Source of the DNA: Mycobacterium marinum
Lineage (GTDB): Bacteria; Actinomycetota; Actinomycetes; Mycobacteriales; Mycobacteriaceae
Direction of reading: 5' to 3'
DNA: 64,000 nt
Assembly: GCF_003391395.1 (NCBI RefSeq)
Contig: NZ_CP024190.1
Location: 5,084,001-5,148,000 of the forward strand
Part shown: in pieces, positions 20,914-30,407 of the stretch
Position numbering within the stretch: position 1 is the stretch's first letter
How the letters are laid out: every line of letters begins with the position of its first letter
The notes under the pieces: generated by a model
Seen by the model: only the letters and a program-made list of their open reading frames with translations
Databases searched by the model: none
What the model was told of the DNA's origin: nothing
Translations under genes and position numbers: made by a program

Positions 20914-21630
20914 ATGCGAGTGACGGTGCTCAGCGGCGCGGGCATCTCCGCGGAAAGCGGAGTACCGACGTTCCGTGACGACAAGAACGGGTTGTGGGCC
21001 CGCTTCGACCCGTACGAGCTGTCCAGCACACAGGGCTGGGAACGCAACCCCGAGCGGGTGTGGGGCTGGTATCTGTGGCGGCACTATCTGGTGGCCGACG
21101 TCGCACCCAACCCCGGCCACCAAGCGATCGCCGAGTGGCAAGATCACGCCGAAGTCAGCGTTGTCACGCAAAATGTCGACGATCTGCATGAACGCGCCGG
21201 CAGCACACCGGTACACCACCTGCACGGCAGTCTTTTTGAATTCCGTTGCGCCCGTTGCAATAAGCCTTACACGGACTCGTTGCCCCAGATGCCTGAGCCC
21301 GCACTGGAAGTCGAACCGCCGGTCTGCGGCTGCGGCGGACTGATCCGCCCCGACATCGTGTGGTTCGGCGAGCCGCTGCCGGAGGGGCCGTGGCACTGCG
21401 CCGTCGAGGCAACCGAGGCTGCCGATGTGATGGTGGTGGTGGGCACGTCTGCGATCGTCTACCCCGCGGCCGGTCTACCGGAGTTGGCTTTGGCGCGCGG
21501 CAAGATCGTGATCGAGGTCAACCCAGAGCCCACGCCGCTGTCGCGAAGCGCGACGCTTTGTGTGCGCGAGTCGGCGAGTCAAGCGTTGCCCGGACTGCTG
21601 CAGCGGCTGCCCGCGCTGCTGCGCGATTGA
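20914..21630 (+). CDS. cobB: Sirtuin, NAD-dependent protein deacylase (Rv1151c orthologue, CobB-type)
   Basis: It removes acyl groups from lysines using NAD. Visible are the Rossmann signature [15 protein letters not shown] (residues 8-22), TQNVDDLH (85-92) and catalytic His104 in HLHG. Four zinc cysteines (CARC and CGCG) follow. Tyr53 and Arg56 match the class III pair that accepts succinyl groups, so desuccinylase activity is expected. It is 238 aa from the ATG giving [10 protein letters not shown]. It stands apart from other genes except the divergent GntR regulator. Confidence 0.94.
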   Translation: MRVTVLSGAGISAESGVPTFRDDKNGLWARFDPYELSSTQGWERNPERVWGWYLWRHYLVADVAPNPGHQAIAEWQDHAEVSVVTQNVDDLHERAGSTPVHHLHGSLFEFRCARCNKPYTDSLPQMPEPALEVEPPVCGCGGLIRPDIVWFGEPLPEGPWHCAVEATEAADVMVVVGTSAIVYPAAGLPELALARGKIVIEVNPEPTPLSRSATLCVRESASQALPGLLQRLPALLRD

Positions 21631-21737
21631 GCTACACCCGCAGCGCGGTCGGTTCACAAATTCACGCCATAGCCGCCCAATCGGCCTGTTGAGCCAATGC
21701 GCCCTCACACATGGCAAGGCGCAGTCACGGCACCCGA

Positions 21738-22376
21738 TCAGGGACGGCGGGCCCGGCCCAACACCAACTCGGCCACCGGGACCGGCGCCCACGTCGGCAA
21801 TGTCCACTCCCGTCGCGTGCTCTCCACGTCGAATCCGGCAGCCTTGATCACGCGCTCGGTGTCACGATGCGTGTGGCAGTTTCCGGCAATCCGGGGCCAG
21901 AAGGTCGCGTCGACAAATTGCTGCAGCCGCCCACGGGCGCCGGCACTGGCAATGTGTTCGAGGTAGCGCAACTCCCCGCCCGGGCGCAGCAGCGAACGCA
22001 GGTGCTGCAACACCCCGAGCTGGTCGGTGACCGAGCACAGCACCAGCGAGCAAACCACCGCGTCAAACGGGTCCTGATCGCTGAACTGCTCGGCCGTATC
22101 AGCGGTCACGGTAACCGGAATAGGCGCATCTTCGCCGGCCGCGCGGGCCCTAAGCGCCAGGTGGGGCTCCGGCTCCACGGCAACCACCTCGGTCACCGTC
22201 TGCGGGTAGAACGCAAAGTTTGTCCCCATACCGGCGCCGATTTCGAGGACCCGCCCAGATAGGCCGGCCAGATTCTCTCGGCGTAACGCACGCACCGGCT
22301 CGGCCTCGTGGGCAACGATGAACGGCCAAATCCGGGCGAAAAATGGGTGATCTATGTTCTTGGCGAGCGATGTCAT
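21738..22376 (-). CDS. SAM-dependent methyltransferase (Rv1147 orthologue)
   Basis: Class I methyltransferase with SAM motif I VLEIGAGMGTNFAFYP (about residues 43-58), acidic loop VAVEPEPHL and motif FDAVVCSLVLCSV; 212 aa. Its ATG overlaps the TGA of the upstream TetR gene (ATGA), so the two are translationally coupled. It is third in an mmpL13-tetR-methyltransferase operon. The substrate is unknown; a lipid made or moved with MmpL13 is an inference. Confidence 0.9.
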   Translation of the reverse strand: MTSLAKNIDHPFFARIWPFIVAHEAEPVRALRRENLAGLSGRVLEIGAGMGTNFAFYPQTVTEVVAVEPEPHLALRARAAGEDAPIPVTVTADTAEQFSDQDPFDAVVCSLVLCSVTDQLGVLQHLRSLLRPGGELRYLEHIASAGARGRLQQFVDATFWPRIAGNCHTHRDTERVIKAAGFDVESTRREWTLPTWAPVPVAELVLGRARRP

Positions 22377-23065
22377 ACGCGTGACTCCTCCGACGGGCGA
22401 TGCTGCACGACCCAATCCATGAGGTCGCGAGACGTGGCCTGCGGGCCGACTAGACCCGCCACCATGTGGCCACACAGGACTGCGCCCAGCACGCGGTCGG
22501 CAAAGGCCGCGACATCGCCGAACGGCAGGTGTGGCTTGGCAATCAACAGGGCCGCCACCCCGTGCGCGGCCGTCCACAATTCCAGCGCGATGGTGGTGGG
22601 GTCGTCGGCGCGGTAGATGCCTTCGTCCATCATCGCCTGCACCGAGGCGCACATATGCCGGAAAGCCGAGCTGTCCAGGGCGCTATCCACGTTGCTGCCC
22701 GAGCGCCACTCACCCATGGTGGCCAACCGATACAACTCCGGGGTCTGCAGAGCGAACCGCACATAGGCCAGGCCCTGGGCTCGCAGCACCTCCACCACGC
22801 AGGTGTGGCCCATCGCCGCCCGCTCCATTTCCTCATCGAGTCGTGCCAGATAGCGGGCGCACACCGCATCCAACAGCGCATCTTTGTCTTGAAAATGCAG
22901 ATAAATGGACGGCGGTGTGACCCCGACCCGCTCGGCTACAGACCGGATCGACACGGCCCTGGCCTGGCGTGTCTGCAGCAATAACTCGGTGGCCGCATCC
23001 AGGATCTCGTGGCGCAGCAGGTCACCTGATCCACGCGGCGCACGTGCACGTCGCAAGCGTCCCAT
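22373..23065 (-). CDS. TetR family regulator in the mmpL13 operon
   Basis: It has an HTH at about residues 45-70 (IRSVAERVGVTPPSIYLHFQDKDALL) and a C-terminal domain of about 150 residues typical of TetR_C/WHG-type proteins (PELYRLATMGEWRSG). The ATG at 23065 gives 230 aa. GTG codons at 23086, 23080 and 23071 are also in frame, and two of them overlap the mmpL13 stop. I know of no regulator at this position in M. tuberculosis, so it may be species-restricted. It likely controls mmpL13 through the palindrome upstream of that gene. Confidence 0.88.
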   Translation of the reverse strand: MGRLRRARAPRGSGDLLRHEILDAATELLLQTRQARAVSIRSVAERVGVTPPSIYLHFQDKDALLDAVCARYLARLDEEMERAAMGHTCVVEVLRAQGLAYVRFALQTPELYRLATMGEWRSGSNVDSALDSSAFRHMCASVQAMMDEGIYRADDPTTIALELWTAAHGVAALLIAKPHLPFGDVAAFADRVLGAVLCGHMVAGLVGPQATSRDLMDWVVQHRPSEESRV

Positions 23066-23072
23066 CGACACG

Positions 23073-25415
23073 CTATCCACGACCACTCAGCGCCGCCGGG
23101 ATGGTCGGCCGGTCGCGGCGGTCCGCCGCCTCGGTGGCGGCGGCGTCAGCATCCCCAACCGCGCCGGTCTCGCTGATACCGAATCGCTGGTGCAGCCACA
23201 CCAGGGGTTTGGGAGCCCACCAATTCCACCTGCCCATCACATGCATGAACGCGGGCACCAGAACCATCCGGACCAGCGTCGCGTCGGCAGCCACGGCGAG
23301 CGTCAGTCCCAAGCCGAACATTCGCATGAAGGACACGTGCGCGGCGATCAGCGCGGCGAACGACATCGACATGACCAACGCGGCCGCGGTGATCACCCGC
23401 CCGGTGCGTGCCAATCCAAGCGCCACACTCTCGTCGTTGGCGGCGTGGGCTTGGGCCGGGCTCGGGGTCGCCGGACGTGCGGCCCCCGAAGCCAGCCAGT
23501 ACTCCCGAATTCGCGCGACCAGGAACACCTCGTAGTCCATGGACAGCCCGAACGCGATGCAGAACAACAACACGGGCATGTTGGCCACCAGGGTCCCGCT
23601 CGGGGTCGTGCCCAGTGCCCCCAGATGACCGTCTTGGAAGATCCAGACCAGCGCACCGAACGCCGCGGTCAGCGAGAGCACGTTGCAGATCAGCGCCTTG
23701 GCGGGCAGCACGACACTGCCGGTGAGCAGGAATAGCAGGACAAAGGTGATGGCGGCCATCAGACCAAGCACCAGCGGCAGTCGTTCGGTCACCGCGTCCA
23801 CGCTGTCCCGGTTGACCTGCGCCACACCGGCCATCTCGACGGTCCGGCCGGCCGGGCCGGTCACCTGGTGCAACCGTTTGAGCTGGATGTCTGAGGCGTG
23901 GGAAAACAGCGGCGCGGTGCTGTCCACGGTCAGAAAGGCACTGCCATCGGAAAATCCGGTAGCACCCGCCGGCGGCCCCACCCGACTTCCGTTGACGAAC
24001 GTCCCGCTGGGGGCGGTCACAGATGCCACGTCGGGCACCCGCGACAGGTCGGCGGCGTAGCCGTCCAGGTCGGCTGGGACCAGACCGCGCACGTCAGGCA
24101 CGACCACCGGAACGGCCATCGCGAGATCGTGTGCGAAGTTGGTGCGCAACTCGTCACCGACCTGATGCGAGGACGCCGTGGCAGGCAGCACCCGATCATC
24201 CGGGAAGCCCCACTTCACCGAGAAGAACGGAAGTCCCAATATCACCAGCACCGCAACAACAGCCAAGCCGACCGGAAGCGCCCGGCGCATCACGAATTTG
24301 GTCGACCGATACCAGAACAGTTGATCTACCGGCTTGTGCTGGGGTTCCGGACGGCCCAACATCCGGCGCGCCAGCCGGCGCACATTCAAGGCATCCAGCC
24401 GCGGCCCCAGCAACACGATCGCGGCCGGTGTCACCACGATCGATGCCGTCGCGACAAAGGCCACCGTGGCCACGCCGGCGTAGGCGAACGATTTCAAGAA
24501 GTACATGGGAAAAGCCACGGTCGCCGACATCGACAGCGCGACGGTGACCGCCGAGAACAACACCGTGCGGCCGGAAGTCGCCATGGTCCGGACCAGAGCT
24601 TCCTCGCGTGAGCTGCCCTCGGCGAGCTCGTCACGATAGCGACTGATGATCAGCAGCGTGTAGTCGATGGCCAACGCCAACCCCAGCGCCGTGCTGAGGT
24701 TGAGGGCAAAGATCGAGACGTCCGTCGTGAACGTCACCAGCCTCAAGACCGACATCGAACCGACGACGGCCAGCGCACCCAGCGCCATCGGCAACGCGGC
24801 CGCCAGCAGCCCGCCGAATACCCAGACCAGCACCAGGAAGCTGAGCGGAATCGCGATCAACTCCATGACCAGCAGGTCGTCCTGATTCTGCTTGTTGATC
24901 TGCGCGTACTCCATCGCCGAACCACCGGCGCGGACGGTGACGCCGTCGCGATCGTGAACGATCTCGTCGGCGAGGGTCTGCGCATTTTTCTGCGCGTTGC
25001 TTTCGCCGCCTTTGATGTTGACCACAATCAGTCCGGACTTGCCGTCCTTGCTCACCAAGTCGGGAGCACTCTTGGGATCAGCCGACGGCCCCGTCCACGG
25101 CGAGGACACGTTGAATACCAGTCGGGAGTGGTTCAACTCGGCGGCAATGTCGGTGCCCACCGCATGCGCCCGCTCCGTGCCGACGCCGCCGGGAGCGGTA
25201 ACCAGAATCAGCATTTGCTGACCGCTCTGGCCGAACTTGTCGGCGAGCACCTTGATGGCGCGAGCCGACTCGGCATTGGGATCCTGGAAACCGCCGGGAG
25301 ACAGACTGTTGGCGACTGGGATGCCGAAGACCGCTGCTGCGATAAAAACCAGCAGCGCCACCCCGATGATTCGACGCGGCGCTGCTACGGCAAGTCGAGC
25401 GATCCCCTGCAACAT
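23073..25415 (-). CDS. mmpL13: MmpL13, RND-type lipid transporter, full length
   Basis: MmpL transporters move lipids across the inner membrane using proton flow. There is one transmembrane helix at about residues 14-34, a periplasmic loop to about 185 and a cluster of helices at 185-330. The DYTLLIISRYRDEL motif lies at about 250-265. A second loop (about 395-530) and a second helix cluster with MDYEVFLVARIREYW (about 640-655) follow. The length of 780 aa is uninterrupted; in M. tuberculosis H37Rv the same locus is split into mmpL13a and mmpL13b. It heads an operon with tetR and a methyltransferase gene. Confidence 0.93.
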   Translation of the reverse strand: MLQGIARLAVAAPRRIIGVALLVFIAAAVFGIPVANSLSPGGFQDPNAESARAIKVLADKFGQSGQQMLILVTAPGGVGTERAHAVGTDIAAELNHSRLVFNVSSPWTGPSADPKSAPDLVSKDGKSGLIVVNIKGGESNAQKNAQTLADEIVHDRDGVTVRAGGSAMEYAQINKQNQDDLLVMELIAIPLSFLVLVWVFGGLLAAALPMALGALAVVGSMSVLRLVTFTTDVSIFALNLSTALGLALAIDYTLLIISRYRDELAEGSSREEALVRTMATSGRTVLFSAVTVALSMSATVAFPMYFLKSFAYAGVATVAFVATASIVVTPAAIVLLGPRLDALNVRRLARRMLGRPEPQHKPVDQLFWYRSTKFVMRRALPVGLAVVAVLVILGLPFFSVKWGFPDDRVLPATASSHQVGDELRTNFAHDLAMAVPVVVPDVRGLVPADLDGYAADLSRVPDVASVTAPSGTFVNGSRVGPPAGATGFSDGSAFLTVDSTAPLFSHASDIQLKRLHQVTGPAGRTVEMAGVAQVNRDSVDAVTERLPLVLGLMAAITFVLLFLLTGSVVLPAKALICNVLSLTAAFGALVWIFQDGHLGALGTTPSGTLVANMPVLLFCIAFGLSMDYEVFLVARIREYWLASGAARPATPSPAQAHAANDESVALGLARTGRVITAAALVMSMSFAALIAAHVSFMRMFGLGLTLAVAADATLVRMVLVPAFMHVMGRWNWWAPKPLVWLHQRFGISETGAVGDADAAATEAADRRDRPTIPAALSGRG

Positions 25416-25772
25416 CGTGCGTCCCCTCCACCGCGAGTGCAGCCGTCCCGGGCGGCCGCACCATATCCGCGGTAACTTATCAGCGATAACTTAAGGGCGT
25501 CAAACAACACCTGCCGTAGTCACGAGGCCCGACGCCCCGACGGTTCACCGCGCTGCAGACAAACCGAGATGCGGACAAACCGCGATACGCCCGGCGGCGC
25601 CACCAGTAGCGACACATTTACTTCCCGATACTTCTCGACCGCTGGCCAGGCCCCCGAGTTACGGCATACCGTCGGGCCCGCCCAAAGCGGCTGGCGAGCA
25701 CTTCGGCATCGGCACCCTACCCACCGGTAAGAATTGCCACGATTTTCCGAATCGTGACTCAATGATTCCTTA
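25416..25772. other. Intergenic region upstream of mmpL13
   Basis: About 357 bases contain the operator-like repeat next to mmpL13 and, at 25738-25756, a perfect 7-bp inverted repeat (CACGATT-TTCCG-AATCGTG) just before the small-peptide ORF. No convincing gene lies in the central 200 bases. Confidence 0.6.
25473..25493. promoter_or_regulatory. Operator-like repeat upstream of mmpL13
   Basis: TAACTTA occurs twice in direct orientation, and between them lies TTATC-AGC-GATAA, a perfect 5-bp inverted repeat. The site is 58-78 bases before the mmpL13 start. Its form fits a TetR dimer site, and the operon itself encodes a TetR protein. Confidence 0.5.
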
Positions 25773-25796
25773 ATGGCGACTTCTACGCTCAGTGTC

Positions 25797-25928
25797 ATGT
25801 GGATCGACGACTCGAGTGCCGATGTCATCAAGGCCGACTTCGAGGCTCTCTACCACGGCGACATGCTGGTGGAGGGCGAGACCTCGGAGCAGGTTGAAGA
25901 GTGGCACCCCCTCCCTACGGCGAGCTGA
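25797..25928 (+). CDS. Possible 43-residue acidic peptide
   Basis: A short frame MWIDDSSADVIKADFEALYH... ends EEWHPLPTAS. A TANNNT box (TACGCT) stands seven bases before the ATG, the spacing of mycobacterial leaderless promoters. An in-frame ATG at 25773 would give 51 residues but has no ribosome site. The peptide is strongly acidic and resembles no family I know. A second, basic 20-residue frame and a very strong hairpin follow. It could be a small protein, a precursor peptide or the 5' part of a small RNA. Confidence 0.45.
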   Translation: MWIDDSSADVIKADFEALYHGDMLVEGETSEQVEEWHPLPTAS

Positions 25929-25935
25929 GCACACC

Positions 25936-25998
25936 ATGGGCATGCTTGCACGGTTACTAATTGCCGAACCAGCCGTCAGTCGTTGGTTCCGTCGATAA
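25936..25998 (+). CDS. Possible 20-residue basic peptide
   Basis: MGMLARLLIAEPAVSRWFRR is encoded just after the acidic peptide ORF, in a different frame and before the terminator. It has a hydrophobic first half and an Arg-rich end, like a small membrane-active or leader peptide. No clear ribosome site is present, so this call is tentative. Confidence 0.25.
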   Translation: MGMLARLLIAEPAVSRWFRR

Positions 25999-26014
25999 CC
26001 AATTCGCGTCTATT

Positions 26015-26050
26015 GATGAAAGCCCCCCGCCTGTGCGGGGGGCTTTCATC
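26015..26050. terminator. 16-bp perfect-stem terminator
   Basis: The arms GATGAAAGCCCCCCGC and GCGGGGGGCTTTCATC pair perfectly around a CTGT loop. A short T-rich segment (GTTATT) follows on the + strand. It lies 14 bases from the SDR stop on the - strand and 16 bases after the basic-peptide ORF, so it can end transcription from both sides. Confidence 0.85.
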
Positions 26051-26064
26051 GTTATTAACGGCCC

Positions 26065-26826
26065 TTAGCGCGGCGCCATCCGGATCGCGCCATCCAAACG
26101 AATGACCTCCCCGTTGAGCATCGGGTTTTCAATGATGTGCACAGCCAGCGCCCCGTATTCGTCGGGGTTTCCCAGCCGGGACGGGTGCGGCACCTGCTTA
26201 CCCAGCGACGCCCTGGCCTCCTCGGGCAAAGACGCCAGCAGCGGGGTATCGAACAGTCCGGGCGCAATGGTCATCACCCGGATGCGGTGACTGGCCAGAT
26301 CGCGGGCGATCGGCAGGGTCATACCAACCACGCCGCCCTTGGACGCCGAATACGCAGCCTGGCCGATCTGGCCATCGAATGCAGCCACCGAGGCGGTGTT
26401 GATGATGACGCCGCGCTCTTCCGCATTGGGGCCGACGGGTTCGGTTTTGGCGATTCGCTCGGCGGCCAGCCGCAGCACGTTAAAACTCCCGACCAGGTTG
26501 ATGTCCACAATCTTGCGGAACGCCGCCAACGGGAAGACGCCGTCGCGGCTCAGCACGCGTATCGCGTTACCGGTCCCGGCGCAATTGACGACGATGCGCA
26601 GCGTGCCCATCGTTTCGGCCAGATCCAGCGCACTGGCGACGGCGGCCTCGTCGGTCACATCCGCCGCCGCGAACCGTGCCCGGTCGCCCAAATCAGCAAC
26701 CACGTCTTCACCCCGGATGTCGAGCACCACAACCTGAGCCCCGGCGTCCAGCAGCCGCTTGGTGGTCGCCAGGCCCAGCCCCGACGCGCCCCCGGTGACG
26801 ACGGCAACGGCGTCCCTGATCTCCAT
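26065..26826 (-). CDS. Short-chain dehydrogenase, 3-hydroxyacyl-CoA dehydrogenase type II-like (Rv1144 orthologue)
   Basis: NAD-binding [11 protein letters not shown] lies at residues 11-21, NCAG at about 85-90, the catalytic Ser in NTASVA, and Tyr/Lys in YSASK (about residues 158-162). The sequence is close to the HSD17B10/3-hydroxyacyl-CoA dehydrogenase branch. It is 253 aa from the ATG giving [13 protein letters not shown]. It lies 57 bases after mcr on the same strand with a clean palindrome between them. A role in beta-oxidation of branched or sterol-derived acyl-CoA together with mcr and the crotonase is an inference from neighbours. Confidence 0.9.
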   Translation of the reverse strand: MEIRDAVAVVTGGASGLGLATTKRLLDAGAQVVVLDIRGEDVVADLGDRARFAAADVTDEAAVASALDLAETMGTLRIVVNCAGTGNAIRVLSRDGVFPLAAFRKIVDINLVGSFNVLRLAAERIAKTEPVGPNAEERGVIINTASVAAFDGQIGQAAYSASKGGVVGMTLPIARDLASHRIRVMTIAPGLFDTPLLASLPEEARASLGKQVPHPSRLGNPDEYGALAVHIIENPMLNGEVIRLDGAIRMAPR

Positions 26827-26858
26827 GCGAATCCTTCCTCGATTTCTCCGCTCAAAAT

Positions 26859-26880
26859 CAACCAACCTACTGGTTGGTTG
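26859..26880. promoter_or_regulatory. 9-bp inverted repeat between mcr and the SDR gene
   Basis: CAACCAACC-TACT-GGTTGGTTG is perfect on both arms. It sits 32-54 bases before the SDR start and 4 bases after the mcr stop. This ACCAACC/GGTTGGT form resembles operators of TetR regulators of lipid metabolism. It could also fold as a hairpin that ends or attenuates mcr transcription. Confidence 0.55.
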
Positions 26881-26883
26881 GGA

Positions 26884-27981
26884 CTATACCCAGTCGCTCA
26901 AGACGGCTTCGACGTCCGTCAGCGGTGCGGCCGGTGGGCGCGGCCGGCTCGGCACGGTGCGTGAGAACCGCGGCGCCGGCATCGGCTGCGGCCCGCCGTC
27001 ATCGCCTTCGTAGAAGGTGTTCCGCTCGGCGATATGCGGTTCGGTGTGCACCTCGCCGAACGACAGCACCGGGGTCACGCAGGCGTCCGAATCGGCGAAC
27101 ACCTTGGCCCAATGATCGCGGTCGTACCTGCCGAACGCCTCGGTCAGCACCGCCCGCAGTTCCGGCCAGCGGGCGACGTCGTTTTGCGGGGGCAGGTTCG
27201 CCGCATCCAAACCCAGCCCGGCCAGCATCGCCGCGTAGAACTGCGGCTCGATGGAGCCGACGGCGACATAGCCGCCGTCGGCGCATTCATAGGTGTCGTA
27301 GTAGGGCGCACCGCCGTCGAGCATGTTGGTGCCCCGCACGTCGCTCCATATGCCGATCCCCCGCATCGCCCACATCATCTGCACCAGCACGCTGGACCCA
27401 TCGACCATCGCGGCGTCGATCACCTGGCCCTTGCCCGAGTTGTGCCGCTCCCACAGTGCCGCCAAGATGCCGACCAGCAAGAACATCGAACCGCCCCCGA
27501 AGTCGCCGACCAGGTTCAGGGGTGGCACCGGCCGCTCGCCGACCCGGCCGATCGCGTGCAGGATGCCGTTGAGCGAGATGTAGTTGATGTCGTGACCGGC
27601 TTGTTGGCTGCGCGGACCGGCTTGACCCCAACCCGTCATCCGGGCATAGATCAGCCGGTCATTCACCTTGGCGCAGTCTTGCGGGCCGAGGCCCAGCCGC
27701 TCGGTGACCCCGGGCCGGTAGCCCTCGATCAAGACATCGGCCTTGGCGACGAGCTTCAAGACAAGTTCGCGCCCCTGGTCGGACTTCAGGTCGGCGGTCA
27801 CGATCCGTCGGTTGCGCAGCATGGCGTCCTTCACGCCGCCCCCGCGCCCCCCGGCAGAGGACGATGGCCGGTCGATGCGCACCACGTCGGCGCCGAGATC
27901 CCCGAGAATCATCGCGGCGTGTGGGCCCGGTCCGATCCCAGCCAGTTCAACGACCCGCAATCCGTTCAGCGGTCCCGACAT
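26884..27981 (-). CDS. mcr: Alpha-methylacyl-CoA racemase
   Basis: CoA-transferase family III enzyme that switches the stereochemistry of 2-methyl-branched acyl-CoAs, which is needed for beta-oxidation of sterol side chains and phytanyl lipids. The N-terminal signature [20 protein letters not shown] is present, with the catalytic His and Asp in AGHDINY (about residue 126) and GDFGGGSM (about residue 155). It is 365 aa from the ATG giving [13 protein letters not shown]. It is probably followed by the SDR gene and divergent from the crotonase gene. Confidence 0.94.
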   Translation of the reverse strand: MSGPLNGLRVVELAGIGPGPHAAMILGDLGADVVRIDRPSSSAGGRGGGVKDAMLRNRRIVTADLKSDQGRELVLKLVAKADVLIEGYRPGVTERLGLGPQDCAKVNDRLIYARMTGWGQAGPRSQQAGHDINYISLNGILHAIGRVGERPVPPLNLVGDFGGGSMFLLVGILAALWERHNSGKGQVIDAAMVDGSSVLVQMMWAMRGIGIWSDVRGTNMLDGGAPYYDTYECADGGYVAVGSIEPQFYAAMLAGLGLDAANLPPQNDVARWPELRAVLTEAFGRYDRDHWAKVFADSDACVTPVLSFGEVHTEPHIAERNTFYEGDDGGPQPMPAPRFSRTVPSRPRPPAAPLTDVEAVLSDWV

Positions 27982-28134
27982 GATGTACCGACCTTTCGTC
28001 CACTCTGACGATCTCGCCCGGGCCGAACACCCGACAAATGGCATCTTCGCAGGCCGCGGAAATCCACCCCGCCCGGCCCACCTCGCCCGCCAACGCCGTC
28101 TCGGCCACGCCCCCGTTGACCTAGGGTGAGGCCC

Positions 28135-28938
28135 ATGCCGGATACCGGGATCGAAACCCTGGCGCCAGTCGCCGGCCTCGAGGTCAAGCTGCGCGGCGGG
28201 GTGCTGTCGGTGACGATCGACCGTCCCGAAAGCCTGAATTCGTTGACACCTGAGGTGATGGCCGGGATCGCTGACGCGATGGAGGCCGCGGCTACCGATT
28301 CGCGAGTGCGAGTGGTGCGCCTGGGTGGAACGGGTCGCGGGTTCAGCTCCGGGGCCGGGATGAGCGCCCAGGATATGGGCCGCAAGACCAGCACTTCCAG
28401 CCTCACCGAGATCAACCGGGCGGTGCGGGCAATCACGGCGTTGCCGCATCCAGTTGTCGCCGTGGTCCACGGACCCGCCGCCGGGGTCGGTGTCTCACTA
28501 GCCCTGGCGTGCGATCTGGTGCTGGCCTCCGAGAGCGCCGATTTTCTGCTCGCGTTCACCAAGATCGGATTGATGCCCGACGGCGGAGCCTCGGCATTGA
28601 TCGCCGCTGCGATCGGCCGGATTCGGGCGATGCGGATGGCCCTGCTGCCCGAGCGGTTGCCGGCCACCGAGGCGCTGTCCTACGGCCTGGTCAGCGCGGT
28701 CTATCCCGTCGCGGACTTCCAAAACGAAGTGGATGCGGTGATCTCGAGATTGCTGTCCGGCCCGGCGGTAGCGTTTGCCAAGACCAAGGACTCCATCAAC
28801 GCGGCCACACTCACCGAGTTGGATCGCACCCTCGATCGCGAATTCCAGGGCCAGTCGGCGCTGCTGCGATCACCCGACTTCGCCGAGGGCGCCCGCGCAT
28901 TCCAGCAGCGCCGCACCCCAACCTTCACCGACTCCTGA
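28135..28938 (+). CDS. Enoyl-CoA hydratase/isomerase family protein (EchA10/EchA11-like)
   Basis: Crotonase fold. The oxyanion-hole segments GFSSGAGMS (about residue 75) and [15 protein letters not shown] (about 115) are present, followed by [11 protein letters not shown], where Asp takes the place of one usual catalytic Glu. It is 267 aa. A GGGTGAG ribosome site supports the ATG; a GTG nine bases upstream is also in frame. M. tuberculosis has two adjacent paralogues (echA10, echA11) here; this genome has one. The substrate is unknown. Confidence 0.9.
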   Translation: MPDTGIETLAPVAGLEVKLRGGVLSVTIDRPESLNSLTPEVMAGIADAMEAAATDSRVRVVRLGGTGRGFSSGAGMSAQDMGRKTSTSSLTEINRAVRAITALPHPVVAVVHGPAAGVGVSLALACDLVLASESADFLLAFTKIGLMPDGGASALIAAAIGRIRAMRMALLPERLPATEALSYGLVSAVYPVADFQNEVDAVISRLLSGPAVAFAKTKDSINAATLTELDRTLDREFQGQSALLRSPDFAEGARAFQQRRTPTFTDS

Positions 28939-29010
28939 TCCGTTGAGCTGAATCGGCAATCCTCAGCAACACCGGATCCGAATAAGACATGGGGACAGAA
29001 TGGAGATCCG

Positions 29011-30402
29011 ATGTCGGCTGGACAGGTGAACTGCCTGGTAACCGGGGCGACCGGCTACATAGGCGCCCGGCTGGTTCCGCGACTGCTCGACGAGGGCCAC
29101 CGGGTGCGAGCGTTGGCCCGCGATCCGGGCAAGTTGGCGGACGTTCCGTGGCGGGACCGGGCAGAGGTGGTGCGCGGCGATCTGGGCGACACCGACTCGC
29201 TGGAGGCGGCCTTCGCCGGGATGGACGTTGTCTACTATCTGGTCCATTCGATGGGCTCGGCAAAGCATTTCGCCGACGAGGAAGCCCGCGCTGCCCACAA
29301 CGTGGTACTCGCCGCGCGGCGCAGCGGAGTGCGCCGGGTGGTGTACCTGAGCGGGCTACATCCAGAGCAGAGCAAGCTTTCGCCGCACCTTCAATCACGC
29401 AAGGCCGTTGGCGATGCGCTGATTGGTTCCGGCATCGAGACAATCGTGCTGCAAGCCGGGGTGGTGGTCGGATCCGGATCGGCATCCTTCGAAATGATCC
29501 GGCACCTCACCGACCGGTTGCCGGTGATGACCACACCCAAGTGGGTGCACAACCGGATTCAGCCGATCGCCATTCGTGACGTGCTGCACTACCTGGTCGC
29601 CGCGGCCACGGCCACGGTGCCCGACACCGCCAGGGCCCGAACGTGGGACGTCGGCGGCCCCGACGTGCTCGAGTACGGCGACATGATGCGGGTGTACGCG
29701 GAGGTCGCCGGGCTGCATCGGCGCTACCTGATCGTGCTGCCGTTTCTGACGCCGACGATCGCCAGCTTGTGGGTTGGCACGGTGACCCCCATTCCTCCGG
29801 GCCTGGCCCGGCCGCTGATCGAATCGCTCGAATGTGACGCGGTGAAGCGCAACTCCGACATCGACACCATCATCGCGCCACCGGCGGGGGGCCTGACCAA
29901 TTACCGTCGTGCGGTCGAATTGGCACTGAATCGTGCCGCGCACGGGCTTCCCGACGCCACATGGGCCTCCCTGCAGTCGGAACCGGCCGAGCCACTGCCC
30001 AGCGACCCGCGGTGGGCCGGCGAAATCGTTTACACCGACGTCCGCGACGCGACGACAACTGCTGCGCCCGAAGATGTTTGGAAAGCGACCGAGCGCGCCA
30101 TCAATAGCCGGAGGTGGTACTCGCTGGCGCTCGCACCACGGCGTCGGCACCGCGCACCGCGGTGGCGGGTCGCGCAGCGCACGCCAACCACACTGCGACT
30201 GGGCGCGAGCACCCGCGTGCCCGGGCCAACGTGGTTGGAGGTGACGCTCACACCGCGAGGCACCGCCGGCAGCACCTACCACCAGCGGGCGATCTTCTTT
30301 CCCCGCGGGATTCCCGGCCGGCTGTCCTGGCTGGTGCTGCGCCACCTCTACGCCGCCGCGCTGCGCGCACTGGCACGCGACATCACCGCCGCCGACCGAT
30401 AA
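29011..30402 (+). CDS. NAD(P)-binding NmrA/epimerase-like protein with DUF2867-type C-terminus
   Basis: The N-terminal Rossmann domain is of the extended or atypical SDR kind (VTGATGYIGARLVPRLLDEGH, residues 10-30, then VVYYLVHSMG and VVYLSGLHP). From about residue 330 a second domain follows (PEDVWKATERAINSRRWYS ... HQRAIFFPRGIPGRLSW). Its form fits the DUF2867/SRPBCC-like extension of such proteins. The length is 463 aa. It is a paralogue of the gene at 31.1-32.3 kb and converges with the CPBP gene. The substrate is unknown. Confidence 0.85.
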   Translation: MSAGQVNCLVTGATGYIGARLVPRLLDEGHRVRALARDPGKLADVPWRDRAEVVRGDLGDTDSLEAAFAGMDVVYYLVHSMGSAKHFADEEARAAHNVVLAARRSGVRRVVYLSGLHPEQSKLSPHLQSRKAVGDALIGSGIETIVLQAGVVVGSGSASFEMIRHLTDRLPVMTTPKWVHNRIQPIAIRDVLHYLVAAATATVPDTARARTWDVGGPDVLEYGDMMRVYAEVAGLHRRYLIVLPFLTPTIASLWVGTVTPIPPGLARPLIESLECDAVKRNSDIDTIIAPPAGGLTNYRRAVELALNRAAHGLPDATWASLQSEPAEPLPSDPRWAGEIVYTDVRDATTTAAPEDVWKATERAINSRRWYSLALAPRRRHRAPRWRVAQRTPTTLRLGASTRVPGPTWLEVTLTPRGTAGSTYHQRAIFFPRGIPGRLSWLVLRHLYAAALRALARDITAADR

Positions 30403-30407
30403 CGGGG

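Noticed and set aside
21631..21737. Possible insertion sequence between the sirtuin and methyltransferase genes, as in M. tuberculosis (Rv1148c-Rv1150)
   Set aside because: The gap is only about 107 bases and holds no transposase or 13E12-type sequence.
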